This document shows, one piece after another, positions 31,801 to 36,900 of a stretch of 64,000 nt of DNA. The notes below the pieces were generated by a model, which was not told the DNA's origin, searched no databases, and worked only from the letters and a program-made list of their open reading frames with translations. The position numbers and the translations under genes were made by a program. The DNA is from Bimastos eiseni (lineage: Eukaryota; Annelida; Clitellata; Crassiclitellata; Lumbricidae): positions 9,829,647 to 9,893,646 of the forward strand of contig OY365810.1 in NCBI GenBank assembly GCA_959347315.1, read 5' to 3'. Numbering within the stretch: the first letter of the stretch is position 1; every line of letters begins with the position of its first letter.

Positions 31801-33996
31801 AGGGGTGTAAATCGTCTTTGTAATGACTCAGCATTTGTAGAGCTTTGCTTTCTACATTATTTCATTTTCATTATGCCTGGCAACAACACTTTTTTAGCAT
31901 TTGTCTCTCTACCTCAATTTCAAGGCTAGTGAATCACTTATAATGCTACTGATCCCAATTAAAAAATATTTCTCTTTTTCTGATTTTATGGAGCTTTCTA
32001 TGATGTCAGCCTTGTGCCATACAATTGTGCTCCAGTTAGCAATACTTTATGATCCACAGTCACAGTGATTTTAATGAGGGCCTGTGATATCTCTATGAAA
32101 AAAATGTTAACTTTTAACTAAATGTTGAGTACAATATTCTCAGTGTTGATCTTTTCAAATTTTTAAGTTTTTTTTATTTGCATTTGTTGTGAAACAGTTT
32201 ATATACAGAAGTTTTTTGCTATCTCAGATTTGAATGGAACGATGCCACCAGACATTCCTGAAGATTATTACCAGAAAGGTTAAGTGAATGCTCTTCTTTA
32301 CATTATATCTTTCTTTCTTTAGAGTACTCATCTCTTTCAACCTGTTTATGTTACAATGTGTGAAACAGGGATTTTTTATAATGACTGATTTCTAAGATTT
32401 TAGGCAGTTTGTAAAATCACCCATTTACGGTTAGGGTTAGGGTTAGAGTAAGGTTAGTGCAAGTTTAGGGTTAGTGTAGAGTTAGGGTTTTACAAATTGC
32501 TTAGGCATTTTACAAAATCCCTGGTTTCACACATTGCCTTAAACATATATAGTTACCATGGCCTGGCTTCTGATTACTCTAATCTGTTGGATCTAAATGT
32601 GGTTTTCAAATGACTTATGATTTGTGACTGGGATTTAGCTTGAAATGACCATTGACTTGTGTCATGGGTTTTCTGATGGTAGTGGTATTAAAATACATTA
32701 AATTAAGTTAGATTGATTAACAGTCAATTAATGAAACTCGATATAGAGCCTCTTCAAGAAATCTACTCAAAGTACAGTACCTCTTATAAAGTTCCTCAAT
32801 TTTATTTAGACAGTATTGTAGAGTAACAAAGTAAAATTAACATGTTACTGTATTTAAGTAACAATCTTTTTTAGATCATGTGTGCAGCACCTTTGTTAAG
32901 GTTGCTTAAAACAGTGTTTCCCTAACTTTTTTGGTAGTGGGACCAACTTCGGAAAATCTTTGAAAGCCCGCGACCCACCTCACTAAGGCGAACAATATTG
33001 TGTTAAAATTCAATGAACATTTCAATGTAAATTTGCATTGCATGCCTTGAATATACTCGATATAATGAAGAGTCTATACTAGACTCTACTCATTGGAGTA
33101 TACTATAGTGACAATACAACAAAGAAGGTCAAGAGAACAGTTTCATTCTGTTTTCCTGAATTTAATGGAACTATTTTTTAAACAGACCCGAAGCATGGCG
33201 ACCCACTTGACAAGACACTGCGACCCACTTTATGTCGCGACCCATGGTTTGGGAAACACTGGCTTAGAAGGCACTATGCAATTTATCTAGATGCACACTT
33301 ACTTACATACATGGATAAACCAGTTTGTGACATACTATTTAATACACTGTCATCTTATTTTGTATTGAAACCCAGAAGAGGAGACCAGCGCGTCTCCAGC
33401 ATTCTACCTTAGTATGCAAACAATTGTACTTTATAATTTGCCTAACAAACTTTTTTCCTTGATGTTCTAGAACCTCTTTCAAGAGACCTGCATGCTGCTT
33501 TTGCAATCGTTGGAGGAGTTGTTGTGTTTGCCATTGTCGTATTCATCTTTGTGTTCGTTATAACATGGAAGAGGTTAGTCGCTTTAGTCAAAATGATAAT
33601 AGATATTTATGCATAAAATGAATTGTGTAATTTTAAATGACTATGAGCTAGTTTCTCTTTAACAATGCTGCATGCTGCATTTGGCTTCACCCTTCTCTTT
33701 CATCTTGGCTTAGTACTGGCACCTACCACCGATGGCTGTAGTTAAAGCACATAGAGGCAGACTAATACAGAAATACATAATGTAATATTTCTTAAATATT
33801 ATGATATATTACAATGTTGTCATGATACGATGATTTCCATAGTATAAAATATTTATGTGTTGTTTTATTTTTAAGAAATAGACGTCAAAAAGACTACAGT
33901 CCAAAGGCTGCTGGTATGAGGACACGCTGGGCTGGTCAGACCCACGAAGAGGTCCATCTGTGTGCCGTGGGATCACTCACGGAGGAAAAGGCTTGA
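7440..33996 (+). CDS. Membrane-anchored SVEP1/polydom-like multidomain protein, 3' part of gene (18 exons)
   Basis: Seen: 18 exons whose frames join without a break, giving about 1,090 residues of a type I membrane protein. The order is half HYR, CCP, CCP, HYR, CCP, X1 module, GCC2/GCC3, calcium-binding EGF, EGF, TSP1, CCP, X2 module, GCC2/GCC3, 17-residue linker, membrane helix, short tail, TGA at 33994-33996. Exon lengths are 141, 177, 180, 261, 213, 284, 307, 162, 96, 141, 171, 210, 306, 192, 159, 51, 103 and 121 nt. Introns are phase 1 except after exon 6 (phase 0) and exon 17 (phase 2), the symmetric 1-1 pattern of shuffled extracellular modules. Known: HYR plus CCP plus EGF plus GCC2/GCC3 are combined in SVEP1/polydom, an extracellular adhesion protein; SCUBE proteins share the GCC2/GCC3 part. 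Inferred: a cell-surface adhesion or receptor protein, perhaps with a vWA domain upstream. No signal peptide or start codon is visible, so the gene is partial. Domain calls are strong; orthology is not established. Confidence 0.85.
7684..7964. mobile_element. hAT-like MITE (281 bp)
   Basis: It starts CAGAGGTGTAA and ends TTACACCACTG, imperfect terminal inverted repeats of hAT type. It is flanked by 8-bp direct repeats, GTATGCAT and ATATACAT (6 of 8 match), and lies inside a TGTA microsatellite. Inside there is a perfect hairpin, AAACTGGGGGGC facing GCCCCCCAGTTT. It has no coding capacity. It sits in the intron after exon 1. Confidence 0.75.
8045..8560 (+). repeat. Dispersed repeat family B, long copy
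   Basis: It starts near TTTATATAACGCTTCTTCAC and contains GGCTGAATAAGCCAG, GTCAGAGTGGACACTGG and CGCCAACGGGAGCCTG. Parts recur at 53075-53240 and 63410-63960, and short 5' ends (TTTATATAGCGCC) recur at 19634 and 57277. No intact ORF, so it looks non-autonomous. The frames found here on either strand are not genes. Confidence 0.65.
9040..9460. other. GC-rich stretch with an 80-codon open frame, unexplained
   Basis: A plus-strand frame from about 9107 to 9345 reads through SVSRRDLLHSIAAYQDDADD and an alanine run (CTG/GCT repeat). No domain is recognised and no splice sites fit the phase-1 pattern of the host gene. It could be a decayed retrogene, a lineage-specific exon or a repeat. Confidence 0.3.
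10074..10160 (-). repeat. Dispersed repeat family A, antisense copy
   Basis: Read on the minus strand it is GTGAATAAGCTAG, then AAAGATTTACATTACATTAC at the end, the same order as the plus copies at 10733 and 14541. Confidence 0.75.
10200..10290. repeat. AAT/ATT trinucleotide tract
   Basis: (AATAAT)n followed by TTATTATTA and ATG variants. Confidence 0.85.
10733..10818 (+). repeat. Dispersed repeat family A, copy
   Basis: AGCGCTGGTGAATAAGCTGG, then GGGCGCTGAGAAATTTTTG and (ATTAC)n at the 3' end. The AGCGC and GCGCT ends are inverted. It lies 70 bp before exon 2. Confidence 0.8.
10889..11065 (+). CDS. Exon 2: CCP/sushi domain 1
   Basis: A single exon codes for a whole CCP (sushi) module of 59 residues, roughly residues 48-106 of the partial protein. 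The six cysteines appear as IRC, LTC, SEC, LSC, LEC and PFC, with a CIPGY motif and a conserved GSW before the last cysteine. The six-cysteine form is the selectin type, with one disulfide more than the usual four-cysteine CCP. The acceptor follows TTGTTGTAG and the donor is GTAAGT; both flanking introns are phase 1. Confidence 0.92.
11641..11820 (+). CDS. Exon 3: CCP/sushi domain 2
   Basis: It codes for a 60-residue CCP module starting TTCSDPGTP and ending PPTCR, again with six cysteines (TTC, RSC, SIC, FDC, LIC, PTC), a CPTGY motif and GSW. The acceptor follows TGCTTCAG. The donor, GTTTCT, is weak, but it is the only one that keeps the phase-1 frame directly after the last cysteine. Confidence 0.9.
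12005..12200. repeat. GAT/ATG-rich imperfect microsatellite
   Basis: Imperfect (GAT)n and (TATGAT)n; it is in the intron before exon 4. Confidence 0.7.
12435..12665 (+). mobile_element. tRNA-derived SINE, copy 1
   Basis: The head is tRNA-like: A box in GTGGCCGATCGGTTAGGGCG and B box GGTTCGAGCC about 45 bp later. The body reads CCTTGAGCAAGTCCTTTGCG, then CAACTGCAATTGCGCC, and ends GGTATCAAATTTC. Two further copies with the same body are in this gene (16401 antisense, 31366 sense). Confidence 0.85.
12817..13077 (+). CDS. Exon 4: HYR domain (complete, in one exon)
   Basis: It codes for 87 residues, about 167-253 of the partial protein. It opens EIIPPRVEKCPP, the PP-x-x-x-x-CP start of HYR domains. 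It continues with VVFRTDAGHEAVHTCSHF, then GTHLVSCMAFD and CEFYVRIK at the end. The usual Y-x-A-x-D-x-x-G-N stretch is altered (CMAFDPSFGD), so this is a divergent HYR. The donor GTAAAC follows AAA G (phase 1). The whole domain sits in one exon, unlike exon 1, where the domain is split by an intron. Confidence 0.88.
13205..13405. repeat. CCTT/CTTC pyrimidine-rich tract
   Basis: Strand-asymmetric (CTTC)n and (TTCC)n; the Ser/Phe/Pro-rich open frames are artefacts. Confidence 0.75.
14093..14305 (+). CDS. Exon 5: CCP/sushi domain 3
   Basis: It codes for 71 residues, from NPCRILPQPSNGSLLC to AGCV. Six cysteines (NPC, LLC, TIC, LYC, YQC, AGC) and a GTW motif identify a CCP of the six-cysteine type. 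The loop before the second cysteine pair is glycine-rich (HGGGSATYD) and longer than in CCP1 and CCP2. The acceptor follows CGCTTAG and the donor is GTAAGT, both phase 1. Confidence 0.9.
14541..14625 (+). repeat. Dispersed repeat family A, copy
   Basis: CCGGTGAATAAGCTGGTCTA, then GGGCGCTGAGAAATTTTTG and (ATTAC)n. It is very close to the copy at 10733. Confidence 0.8.
15066..15349 (+). CDS. Exon 6: spacer module X1, first half
   Basis: It codes for about 95 residues with no domain I can name firmly. It starts PKRPLEIQLPSEIYFTLPSC. A helix-like stretch (FQMTLQSMI) comes next, then three cysteines spaced C-x6-C-x8-C (HPC, KEC, VIC). Intron phase is 1 before and 0 after (donor GTGAGA). The same layout recurs in exon 13 (LNPDEITYEFQSSLSLEC, then C-x5-C-x9-C), so X1 and X2 are internal repeats of one module lying just before a GCC2/GCC3 domain. 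From memory of the family, SVEP1 and SCUBE proteins have a comparable poorly named region before their GCC2/GCC3 repeats; that link is an inference. Confidence 0.8.
15350..16400. other. Intron between exons 6 and 7, first part
   Basis: No repeat or second gene can be supported. Short open frames at 15406-15660 (for example QQLKAIGRIEGFQLRARDSR) lack splice logic. Confidence 0.4.
16401..16606 (-). mobile_element. tRNA-derived SINE, copy 2 (antisense)
   Basis: Read on the minus strand it starts GTGGCACAGTGGCCAATTGG, has a B-box-like GAGTTCGACC and the same body as copy 1, and ends in an AT-rich tail made of AATAAA-like units at 16372-16400. Confidence 0.85.
17154..17460 (+). CDS. Exon 7: spacer module X1, second half
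   Basis: It codes for about 102 residues: a beta-like stretch (VHYFRLTIQFHFGT), then an amphipathic helix (QATKRLFGMFDHLEKRLQEG), a short strand region ending LTFAPGKAICDIGYSFN, and a last cysteine (LMCG). The final C-x2-GY/PG part leads directly into the GCC2/GCC3 repeat in the next exon. It enters in phase 0 after TTATGTTAAG and leaves in phase 1. The donor GTTCGT is weak but keeps the frame; reading on meets TAG two codons later. Confidence 0.82.
17666..17906. mobile_element. TA-rich palindromic element
   Basis: The outer arms GTAATCTGTATATA and TATATACAGATTAC are perfect inverted repeats. An inner hairpin at 17769-17813 (AGAGGTTCTGTATATA facing TATACAGATTACAGAACCTC) lies between (TA)n runs. 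Confidence 0.6.
18220..18295. repeat. TA dinucleotide tract
   Basis: Near-pure (TA)n with a central TGTATA interruption. Confidence 0.9.
18555..18875. repeat. GAAT/GAGT tetranucleotide tract
   Basis: About 320 bp of imperfect (GAAT)n with (GAGT)n and GAAC variants. It yields long His/Ser/Phe/Ile antisense frames that are not genes. Confidence 0.95.
19518..19685 (+). repeat. Family A-like fragment followed by a family B 5' end
   Basis: GCGCTCGTGAATTACCCTG and TAGCGCTTTAGAATTTTGG look like a diverged family A copy. At 19638 follows TTTATATAGCGCC with GAGGCGCTTCA 20 bp later, the start of family B. The intron around it (17461-20233) has no other supportable feature apart from the tracts listed. 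Confidence 0.5.
20234..20395 (+). CDS. Exon 8: GCC2/GCC3 (ephrin-receptor-like) repeat 1
   Basis: It codes for 54 residues with the GCC2/GCC3 pattern: SCGPGSYYN, RCIICFPGTYQ, ECKACLSGTTT and SQC. The C-x-x-C-x-x-G-T-Y-Q core is diagnostic of the repeat found in SVEP1, SCUBE and ephrin-receptor ectodomains. The acceptor follows GTTTTACAG, the donor is GTCAGT, both phase 1. Confidence 0.92.
20975..21080. repeat. Three loose tandem copies just before exon 9
   Basis: GATTGATGTAGCTCATTTTC with CATAGAAACAC recurs at 20981, 21017 and 21057. The last copy ends about 22 bp from the splice acceptor at 21102. Confidence 0.75.
21103..21198 (+). CDS. Exon 9: calcium-binding EGF domain (most of it)
   Basis: It codes for 32 residues: DIDEC, then C-L-N-Q-G-Q-C, then CHNEHDRYTCDCLPGYSG. 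DIDEC is the calcium-binding start. C-x-N-x4-Y-x-C fits the consensus for beta-hydroxylation of Asn in cbEGF domains. The exon stops at GYSG, so the sixth cysteine (VQC) comes from exon 10. Acceptor TTCTTCTAG, donor GTAAGA, phase 1 on both sides. Confidence 0.93.
21459..21640. repeat. 13-bp minisatellite, about 14 copies
   Basis: The unit GGTAATTCATAAT is repeated almost perfectly. There are no spacers, so it is not a CRISPR-like array. Confidence 0.95.
21755..22275. repeat. GAGT/GAGC/GTGG tetranucleotide tract, about 520 bp
   Basis: Blocks of (GAGT)n, (GAGC)n, (TAGC)n and (GTGG)n, with a higher-order GAGTGGAT pattern at 22015-22075. The 169-aa antisense Thr/His/Ser/Leu frame is an artefact. 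Confidence 0.95.
22402..22542 (+). CDS. Exon 10: end of EGF1 and complete EGF2
   Basis: The first codons (GVQCEE) supply the last cysteine of the EGF begun in exon 9. The rest is a complete non-calcium EGF: YDCKVHSCLNGGTC, YTCNC, SGDYC. Acceptor CTTGAAG, donor GTTCTT, both phase 1. The exon sits about 125 bp after a 520-bp tetranucleotide tract in the same intron. Confidence 0.92.
22543..24280. other. Intron between exons 10 and 11
   Basis: AT-rich. It holds a short (TA)n at 23072-23098; I see no exon or mobile element I can support. Confidence 0.5.
24281..24451 (+). CDS. Exon 11: thrombospondin type 1 domain
   Basis: It codes for 57 residues starting DGGWSDWSEWSACSKSC. This has the W-x-x-W-x-x-W ladder (a C-mannosylation motif) and the CSxSC pair. 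KKRSRSC and two later cysteines (MVC, QLC) complete a six-cysteine TSP1 repeat. Acceptor TTTTTCCAG, donor GTTAGT, phase 1 on both sides. TSP1 domains commonly bind glycosaminoglycans, which would fit a surface adhesion protein. Confidence 0.94.
24926..25135 (+). CDS. Exon 12: CCP/sushi domain 4 (divergent)
   Basis: It codes for 70 residues, ECRKLRRPYQGIIQC to LPACT. Six cysteines (ECR, IQC, TYC, IRC, YTC, PAC) and CQDGYTF identify a CCP of the same six-cysteine type as the other three. The last loop is long (HLWPHESPDNPRALLP) and the usual G-x-W is present only as LW. One N-glycosylation sequon (NVT) is visible. Acceptor GTGCTGTAG, donor GTGTGT. Confidence 0.85.
25136..26157. other. Intron between exons 12 and 13
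   Basis: AT-rich. A family B-like start (CATTTATATATCGACCCTTC) is visible at about 25214 with nothing recognisable after 25270. Confidence 0.45.
26158..26463 (+). CDS. Exon 13: spacer module X2, first part
   Basis: It codes for 102 residues. The start LNPDEITYEFQSSLSLEC mirrors exon 6. A helix (RAALQQIIQDRATEMTEN) and three cysteines (LEC, GTC, SGC) follow, spaced C-x5-C-x9-C. A basic stretch (RHKRL) comes before a beta-like segment (INVTVSLTYHVSD) that matches VHYFRLTIQF of exon 7. The module is therefore cut by its intron at a different place from X1, and here the intron is phase 1 (donor GTTAGT). Confidence 0.82.
26640..26968. repeat. ATT trinucleotide tracts
   Basis: Four (ATT)n runs at about 26649-26662, 26698-26736, 26793-26828 and 26921-26965. 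The last abuts the antisense retrotransposon fragment. Confidence 0.85.
26966..27183 (-). mobile_element. Non-LTR retrotransposon 3' end, antisense arm
   Basis: Read on the minus strand it codes for LSELGHRL, ETTFLYQRISM, IQRYNAVAFKGTF and EQGYSG, then runs into an (AAT)n tail (the (ATT)n at 26921-26965 on the plus strand). It is almost identical to 28564-28747, which lies in the opposite orientation. It contains a small internal duplication of CGTCCGGAGTA. Together with the sense copy it forms a large palindrome with a 1.4-kb centre. It lies in the intron between exons 13 and 14. Confidence 0.88.
27181..28750 (+). pseudogene. Non-LTR retrotransposon, 5'-truncated RT and C-terminal domain
   Basis: The frame opens in the RT at GPLLFCLPLQP, has the catalytic FLDD (VGFLDDLTLGG), and continues through the thumb. 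It then reaches a C-terminal zinc-type region (CGALVERNGYHDFSCGLG), DGKRPDGLTHIPW, GRCLIWDATVSDT and AYN-type end motifs (IQRYNAVAFKGTF). A frameshift near 28130-28160 separates the first frame (27181-28266) from the second (to 28747). It ends in an (AAT)n tail. The 5' RT fingers and ORF1 are missing, so this copy is dead. The join with the antisense arm at 27181-27185 is a TTGGG shared by both. I do not assign a clade. Confidence 0.92.
28770..28866. repeat. AAT tract turning into ATT tract
   Basis: (AAT)n, the tail of the sense retrotransposon, meets (ATT)n, the inverted tail of the next antisense copy. This is a tail-to-tail junction. Confidence 0.9.
28867..29402 (-). pseudogene. Non-LTR retrotransposon 3' fragment, antisense
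   Basis: On the minus strand it reads without a stop through HRSLNRAGIPAVKEPSGL, DGKRPDGQTLIPW, GRALLWDATVVDTVAASY, ETFGPLNSEG and IQRFNAVAFQGTM. It is the same domain as 28270-28747 but only moderately similar, so it is a different subfamily. (ATT)n lies on both sides: the tail at its 3' end and 29403-29450 at its truncated 5' end. Confidence 0.9.
29403..29450. repeat. ATT tract close to the exon 14 acceptor
   Basis: (TTA)n with small interruptions, ending about 33 bp before the exon at 29483. Confidence 0.9.
29483..29674 (+). CDS. Exon 14: spacer module X2, second part
   Basis: It codes for 64 residues: an amphipathic helix (DQTKRQVMNLGAQLLKKSE), short strands (SLFVEFNGSKVVL), then VICPPGTTPSEDGMHC, which matches CDIGYSFN...LMC at the end of exon 7. 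Acceptor CTTTGCAG, donor GTATGG, phase 1 on both sides. The acceptor lies only about 33 bp beyond the end of an (ATT)n tract that closes a retrotransposon cluster. Confidence 0.85.
29675..30480. other. Intron between exons 14 and 15, first part
   Basis: AT-rich sequence in which I see no supportable feature. Confidence 0.45.
30487..30608. repeat. Loose tandem repeat
   Basis: TGTAGATTTACTGG and TACTGACTAATGTAGATTTA alternate in about three units of roughly 44 bp. Confidence 0.7.
30685..30843 (+). CDS. Exon 15: GCC2/GCC3 repeat 2
   Basis: It codes for 53 residues: ACAPGSYYLN, LCVLCEIGFFQ, GQLQCIPCL, ending IEC. It is the counterpart of exon 8, with FFQ in place of TYQ. The acceptor follows ATTTTTGTAG. 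The donor is taken as GTAGGT right after the last cysteine codon, which keeps phase 1 and avoids running into the intron. Confidence 0.9.
31366..31597 (+). mobile_element. tRNA-derived SINE, copy 3
   Basis: It starts CACAGTGGCTGAACGGTTAG, has a decayed B box (GGGTTCAACTG) and the shared body CCTTGAGCAAGTCCTTTGCA, and ends in an AATAAA-rich tail. It lies in the intron before exon 16. Confidence 0.85.
32228..32278 (+). CDS. Exon 16: short juxtamembrane linker
   Basis: A 51-nt phase 1-1 exon codes for 17 residues, LNGTMPPDIPEDYYQK, between the last GCC2/GCC3 repeat and the membrane exon. It has one N-glycosylation sequon (NGT), is proline and acid rich, and has no cysteine, as expected of a stalk. 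Evidence is the ATCTCAG acceptor, the GTTAAG donor and the fitting frame. It could be skipped without changing the frame, so alternative splicing is possible. Confidence 0.65.
32353..32536. mobile_element. Palindromic element with a TTAGGG-like core
   Basis: The ends ACAATGTGTGAAACAGGGAT and GTTTCACACATTGC are inverted repeats; inner parts (GCAGTTTGTAAAAT and ATTTTACAAAATCCC) extend the match. The core at 32431-32489 is a run of GGTTAGGGTTAGGG variants. It is short, non-coding and in an intron. It may be a MITE that carries telomere-like repeats, or an interstitial telomere-like tract. Confidence 0.6.
32912..33261. mobile_element. hAT-type MITE (350 bp)
   Basis: It starts CAGTGTTTCCCTAAC and ends GTTTGGGAAACACTG, the typical inverted ends of Charlie-like hAT elements. 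The flanking 8-bp direct repeats are GCTTAAAA and GCTTAGAA (7 of 8 match). No transposase frame. It lies in the intron before the membrane exon. Confidence 0.88.
33471..33573 (+). CDS. Exon 17: transmembrane helix
   Basis: After EPLSRDLH the exon codes for about 25 hydrophobic residues (AAFAIVGGVVVFAIVV followed by FIFVFVITW), then the basic stop-transfer KR. It follows an extracellular ectodomain, so the protein is type I. The GG pair inside the helix could help packing. Acceptor GATGTTCTAG; donor GTTAGT after AAG AG, giving phase 2. Confidence 0.9.
33876..33996 (+). CDS. Exon 18: cytoplasmic tail and stop codon
   Basis: It codes for 39 residues plus TGA: NRRQKDYSPKAAGMRTRW, AGQTHEEVHLCAVG, SLTEEKA. 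The basic residues next to the membrane (RNRRQK) fit the positive-inside rule. No kinase, death or TIR domain follows, so signalling, if any, would go through short motifs or partners. The 3' UTR starts at 33997; an AATAAA at 36401-36406 is one possible poly(A) signal, but others follow and I cannot choose between them. Confidence 0.85.
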
Positions 33997-36900
33997 AGCT
34001 TGCTTAGTATGGACTGTAGCGTCTAGGGTTGTCGCAATTTTCTGAATGCTGCGCATAGCACGCTTTCAGATTTCGCTGCCTGAAGCCCCGGTAATGCTAT
34101 TTTTCTCATATTTGTTTAAATTCTGGACGACAAGTGATGCAGATTGAATGTAAGTGATAAGAAGACATCTTTCTAAGAAATAGTCCTGTACGAGGCTTTT
34201 CATTGTAAATCTGTGCAGAGTTTTCGGGTAATTTGCTTTTCCAAAGAATTGGGTGACCTTTCAATGTTGTACCTTGTTATTAGTTACTAACTCATCAGTT
34301 GTGGGTTATGTGCTTATTTATTCGAGCAATTGTGCATTGTATCTTCTGGAAAGCTTCTAATTGACATGTCTGGATCTGAAAGCTTTGGCCAGGGAGCACA
34401 GAGGCACTTTGATTGGCTGCAAAGCCTTTCACATGGATCAAAAGAGAAATCACCTTTGAGAGATGCATAAAAGCCACTTTAAGGTTGCTTAGACATGCAA
34501 ATACATATATTCATATGTGCATGCATACATACATACAAGCATAAAATTATGTGCATACATGTACATTCATACATATATACATATTTGCATGAATACAAAT
34601 GTACATACATTGGACATGCATTGTGTAAAGGTGTGTGGACCACTCACAGCACTCTATATGTAGTAATGAGAGCGGGTGAAACAAACAGATGCACATGTAC
34701 ATACGTTCATGTGTACGCTTATGGTAAGCATGCTCTATCACATCTATATGTTACCTTTTAGCAAAGCAAACTGTTCAAAGCTGCGTTTGACTTGTCTTGT
34801 AAAGCTTGAAGTGGCTTCTGTGTAGGCTCCGATTTGTCAAAAAAGAAGTAGGGTGGGTGGGTGTGGGTCGACTGATGTGAATTTCTGGGAATCTGAATCA
34901 GGATATCGCACTATACCAACACCGATGTAGCTGAAGCTGGGGATTCACCCACCCCCCGACAGGTTGGACACGGCTTCTGTGTAACCTATAGATGAAAAGT
35001 TTTCATTGTGATCTCCGATTTATAGATTTCTTGTGATTGATGCTAAACGGAACCGATTAGGACGCGTTGAGTTTTCGAGCTGTAAATAGCTTCTATGGTG
35101 AATTGTTTTCGGACTGAATCTGCTGTTCTTCTGAAGCAACTAATGAATTTTGTGAGATTTGGTTAATGAGAGCCTGAGTGTTTCTAGTCTTGTAAAGATT
35201 CTCTTTAGAGAGACTGCTTTAGCTGTGCAAGAGTTATGATGACTCACTCTGTCAGTCTCAATTAATGGAAAGCGGAATGAAGTCTAGGTTCTGAGACATT
35301 TGAAGTACATTTCAGTTAACACTTTAACGATGAGCTGCATTGGTTCCCAGTAGCTTTTCACCCAATCTCGCCATTATGATATCTTGCCTCGGCACTTCTT
35401 TTAATGCCAACCTCAGATTATATCTGCTCTAACATGGAGGATTCTGTGGTAACTTCAGTATGTATTCGTTTGGCAAAATGAAACCTAACTCAGAGAAGTA
35501 ACTGCATAATTATGTTTAGCATGAAAACTAGAGATGAGAATTGTTAGAGGCCAAGTGCTGGGCAACGGCATACTGACGAGGGCTGCAGCATGCCATGGAG
35601 GTTGTCCAGAGATTTCATGTTGAAAAAAAACTATGTCGGTTTGTCAGAAAACCAGAGAGAGAAAATGAGGCCAAAGAACTGCTTATATGGATTTTGTTTA
35701 GGGTGAGAGAGGTTGGAAGGTGGAGTGGACGGTTCAGGGTGAGAAGGATGCGCACTGTTTTAACTGTGGGCATCAGGACGGGAGCAGGAGTGATGTAATT
35801 GGTTGCTTTTTGGCAGTCTTGTTGGTCATGTCAACAATTTAAAACTTTACCCCTCATTAAATTACTCCTGAGGACGCCAATGGTTCTAGCTAAGATAGAT
35901 AGAACAGCTGTAGCTGTAATACTATTGATTTTTATAAACAGTTGTTGAGTGGGCTGTTTTGTCTGATTTATGTTAAAATATCGACTGTTGCTTTTATCAG
36001 GTTGGATGACATACCAACTGTACGTTGAAAAACACATGGCTCCTTTGGATGCTATTTATTATCAATGTTCATATGTCTTAAAATGGCTATTTTGGAAGTA
36101 ATATCACATTCGTTGGTCAGGGCCATGACTCAGCTGTGCCGCTGTCATGTTGAAGTAGCTCCTTCATACCTTTTGACCTCTTATACTTCCATCTCTTCAC
36201 TTCCTAGTTATTCTACATGCAGGGGGCCACAGATCAATCCAGGTGCTTTGCTCATGTTGGCCTCAATAGTTGGAACCACCTTCCACAGGAGGAATTGCAG
36301 GAGATGCCTGAAGTAAATTTTATTTGTGAGCGAATGCACTTGGGTTGGGATTTTCTCTGAATTGCTGACTGTTGCTTGTATAATGCTAAATTACAATTAA
36401 AATAAAGATTGAAGTCTGTTGTATCGAAGCAGAGTTGCAATATTTTTATGGTTTCTAGCAGTTGCCCAACCATGAGAGCGGAACTTTATGAAGAACTTTA
36501 GAAACTGCACTGTTTACTTTCAGAAGTGCACGCATACCTTAGAGACTACTCTTAGAGACTTCTACCTACTCTTAGAGACTTCTGTTAGCGATATATTCTC
36601 CTGAATTTCAGGAACTCAGGGTTGGCCACTACAGCAGTAATGTGTGATGTGTTCTTTGTGAGGCTTGTCAATGGATTGCAAAATGCTATTTGACAGTCGT
36701 CATGTCATTCAACCTATTGCAGCTACGACAAGAGTAAAAGGTGGTTGAATGTGTTGACTAATGTATTTAAACTTGTGGCTAGGTAAATAGTTTAATAGTA
36801 AAGATGTTTTAAATTTATGTGTTTGCAGCTGTACAGTTTAAGAAGTGTAGAACATGAATTGAATGTAAGCTAGACGAGAACTCACCTTTGAGCACTGCAT

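Noticed and set aside
32431..32489. Chromosome end or assembly edge at a telomere
   Set aside because: The TTAGGG-like run is short, degenerate and enclosed by inverted repeats within an intron.
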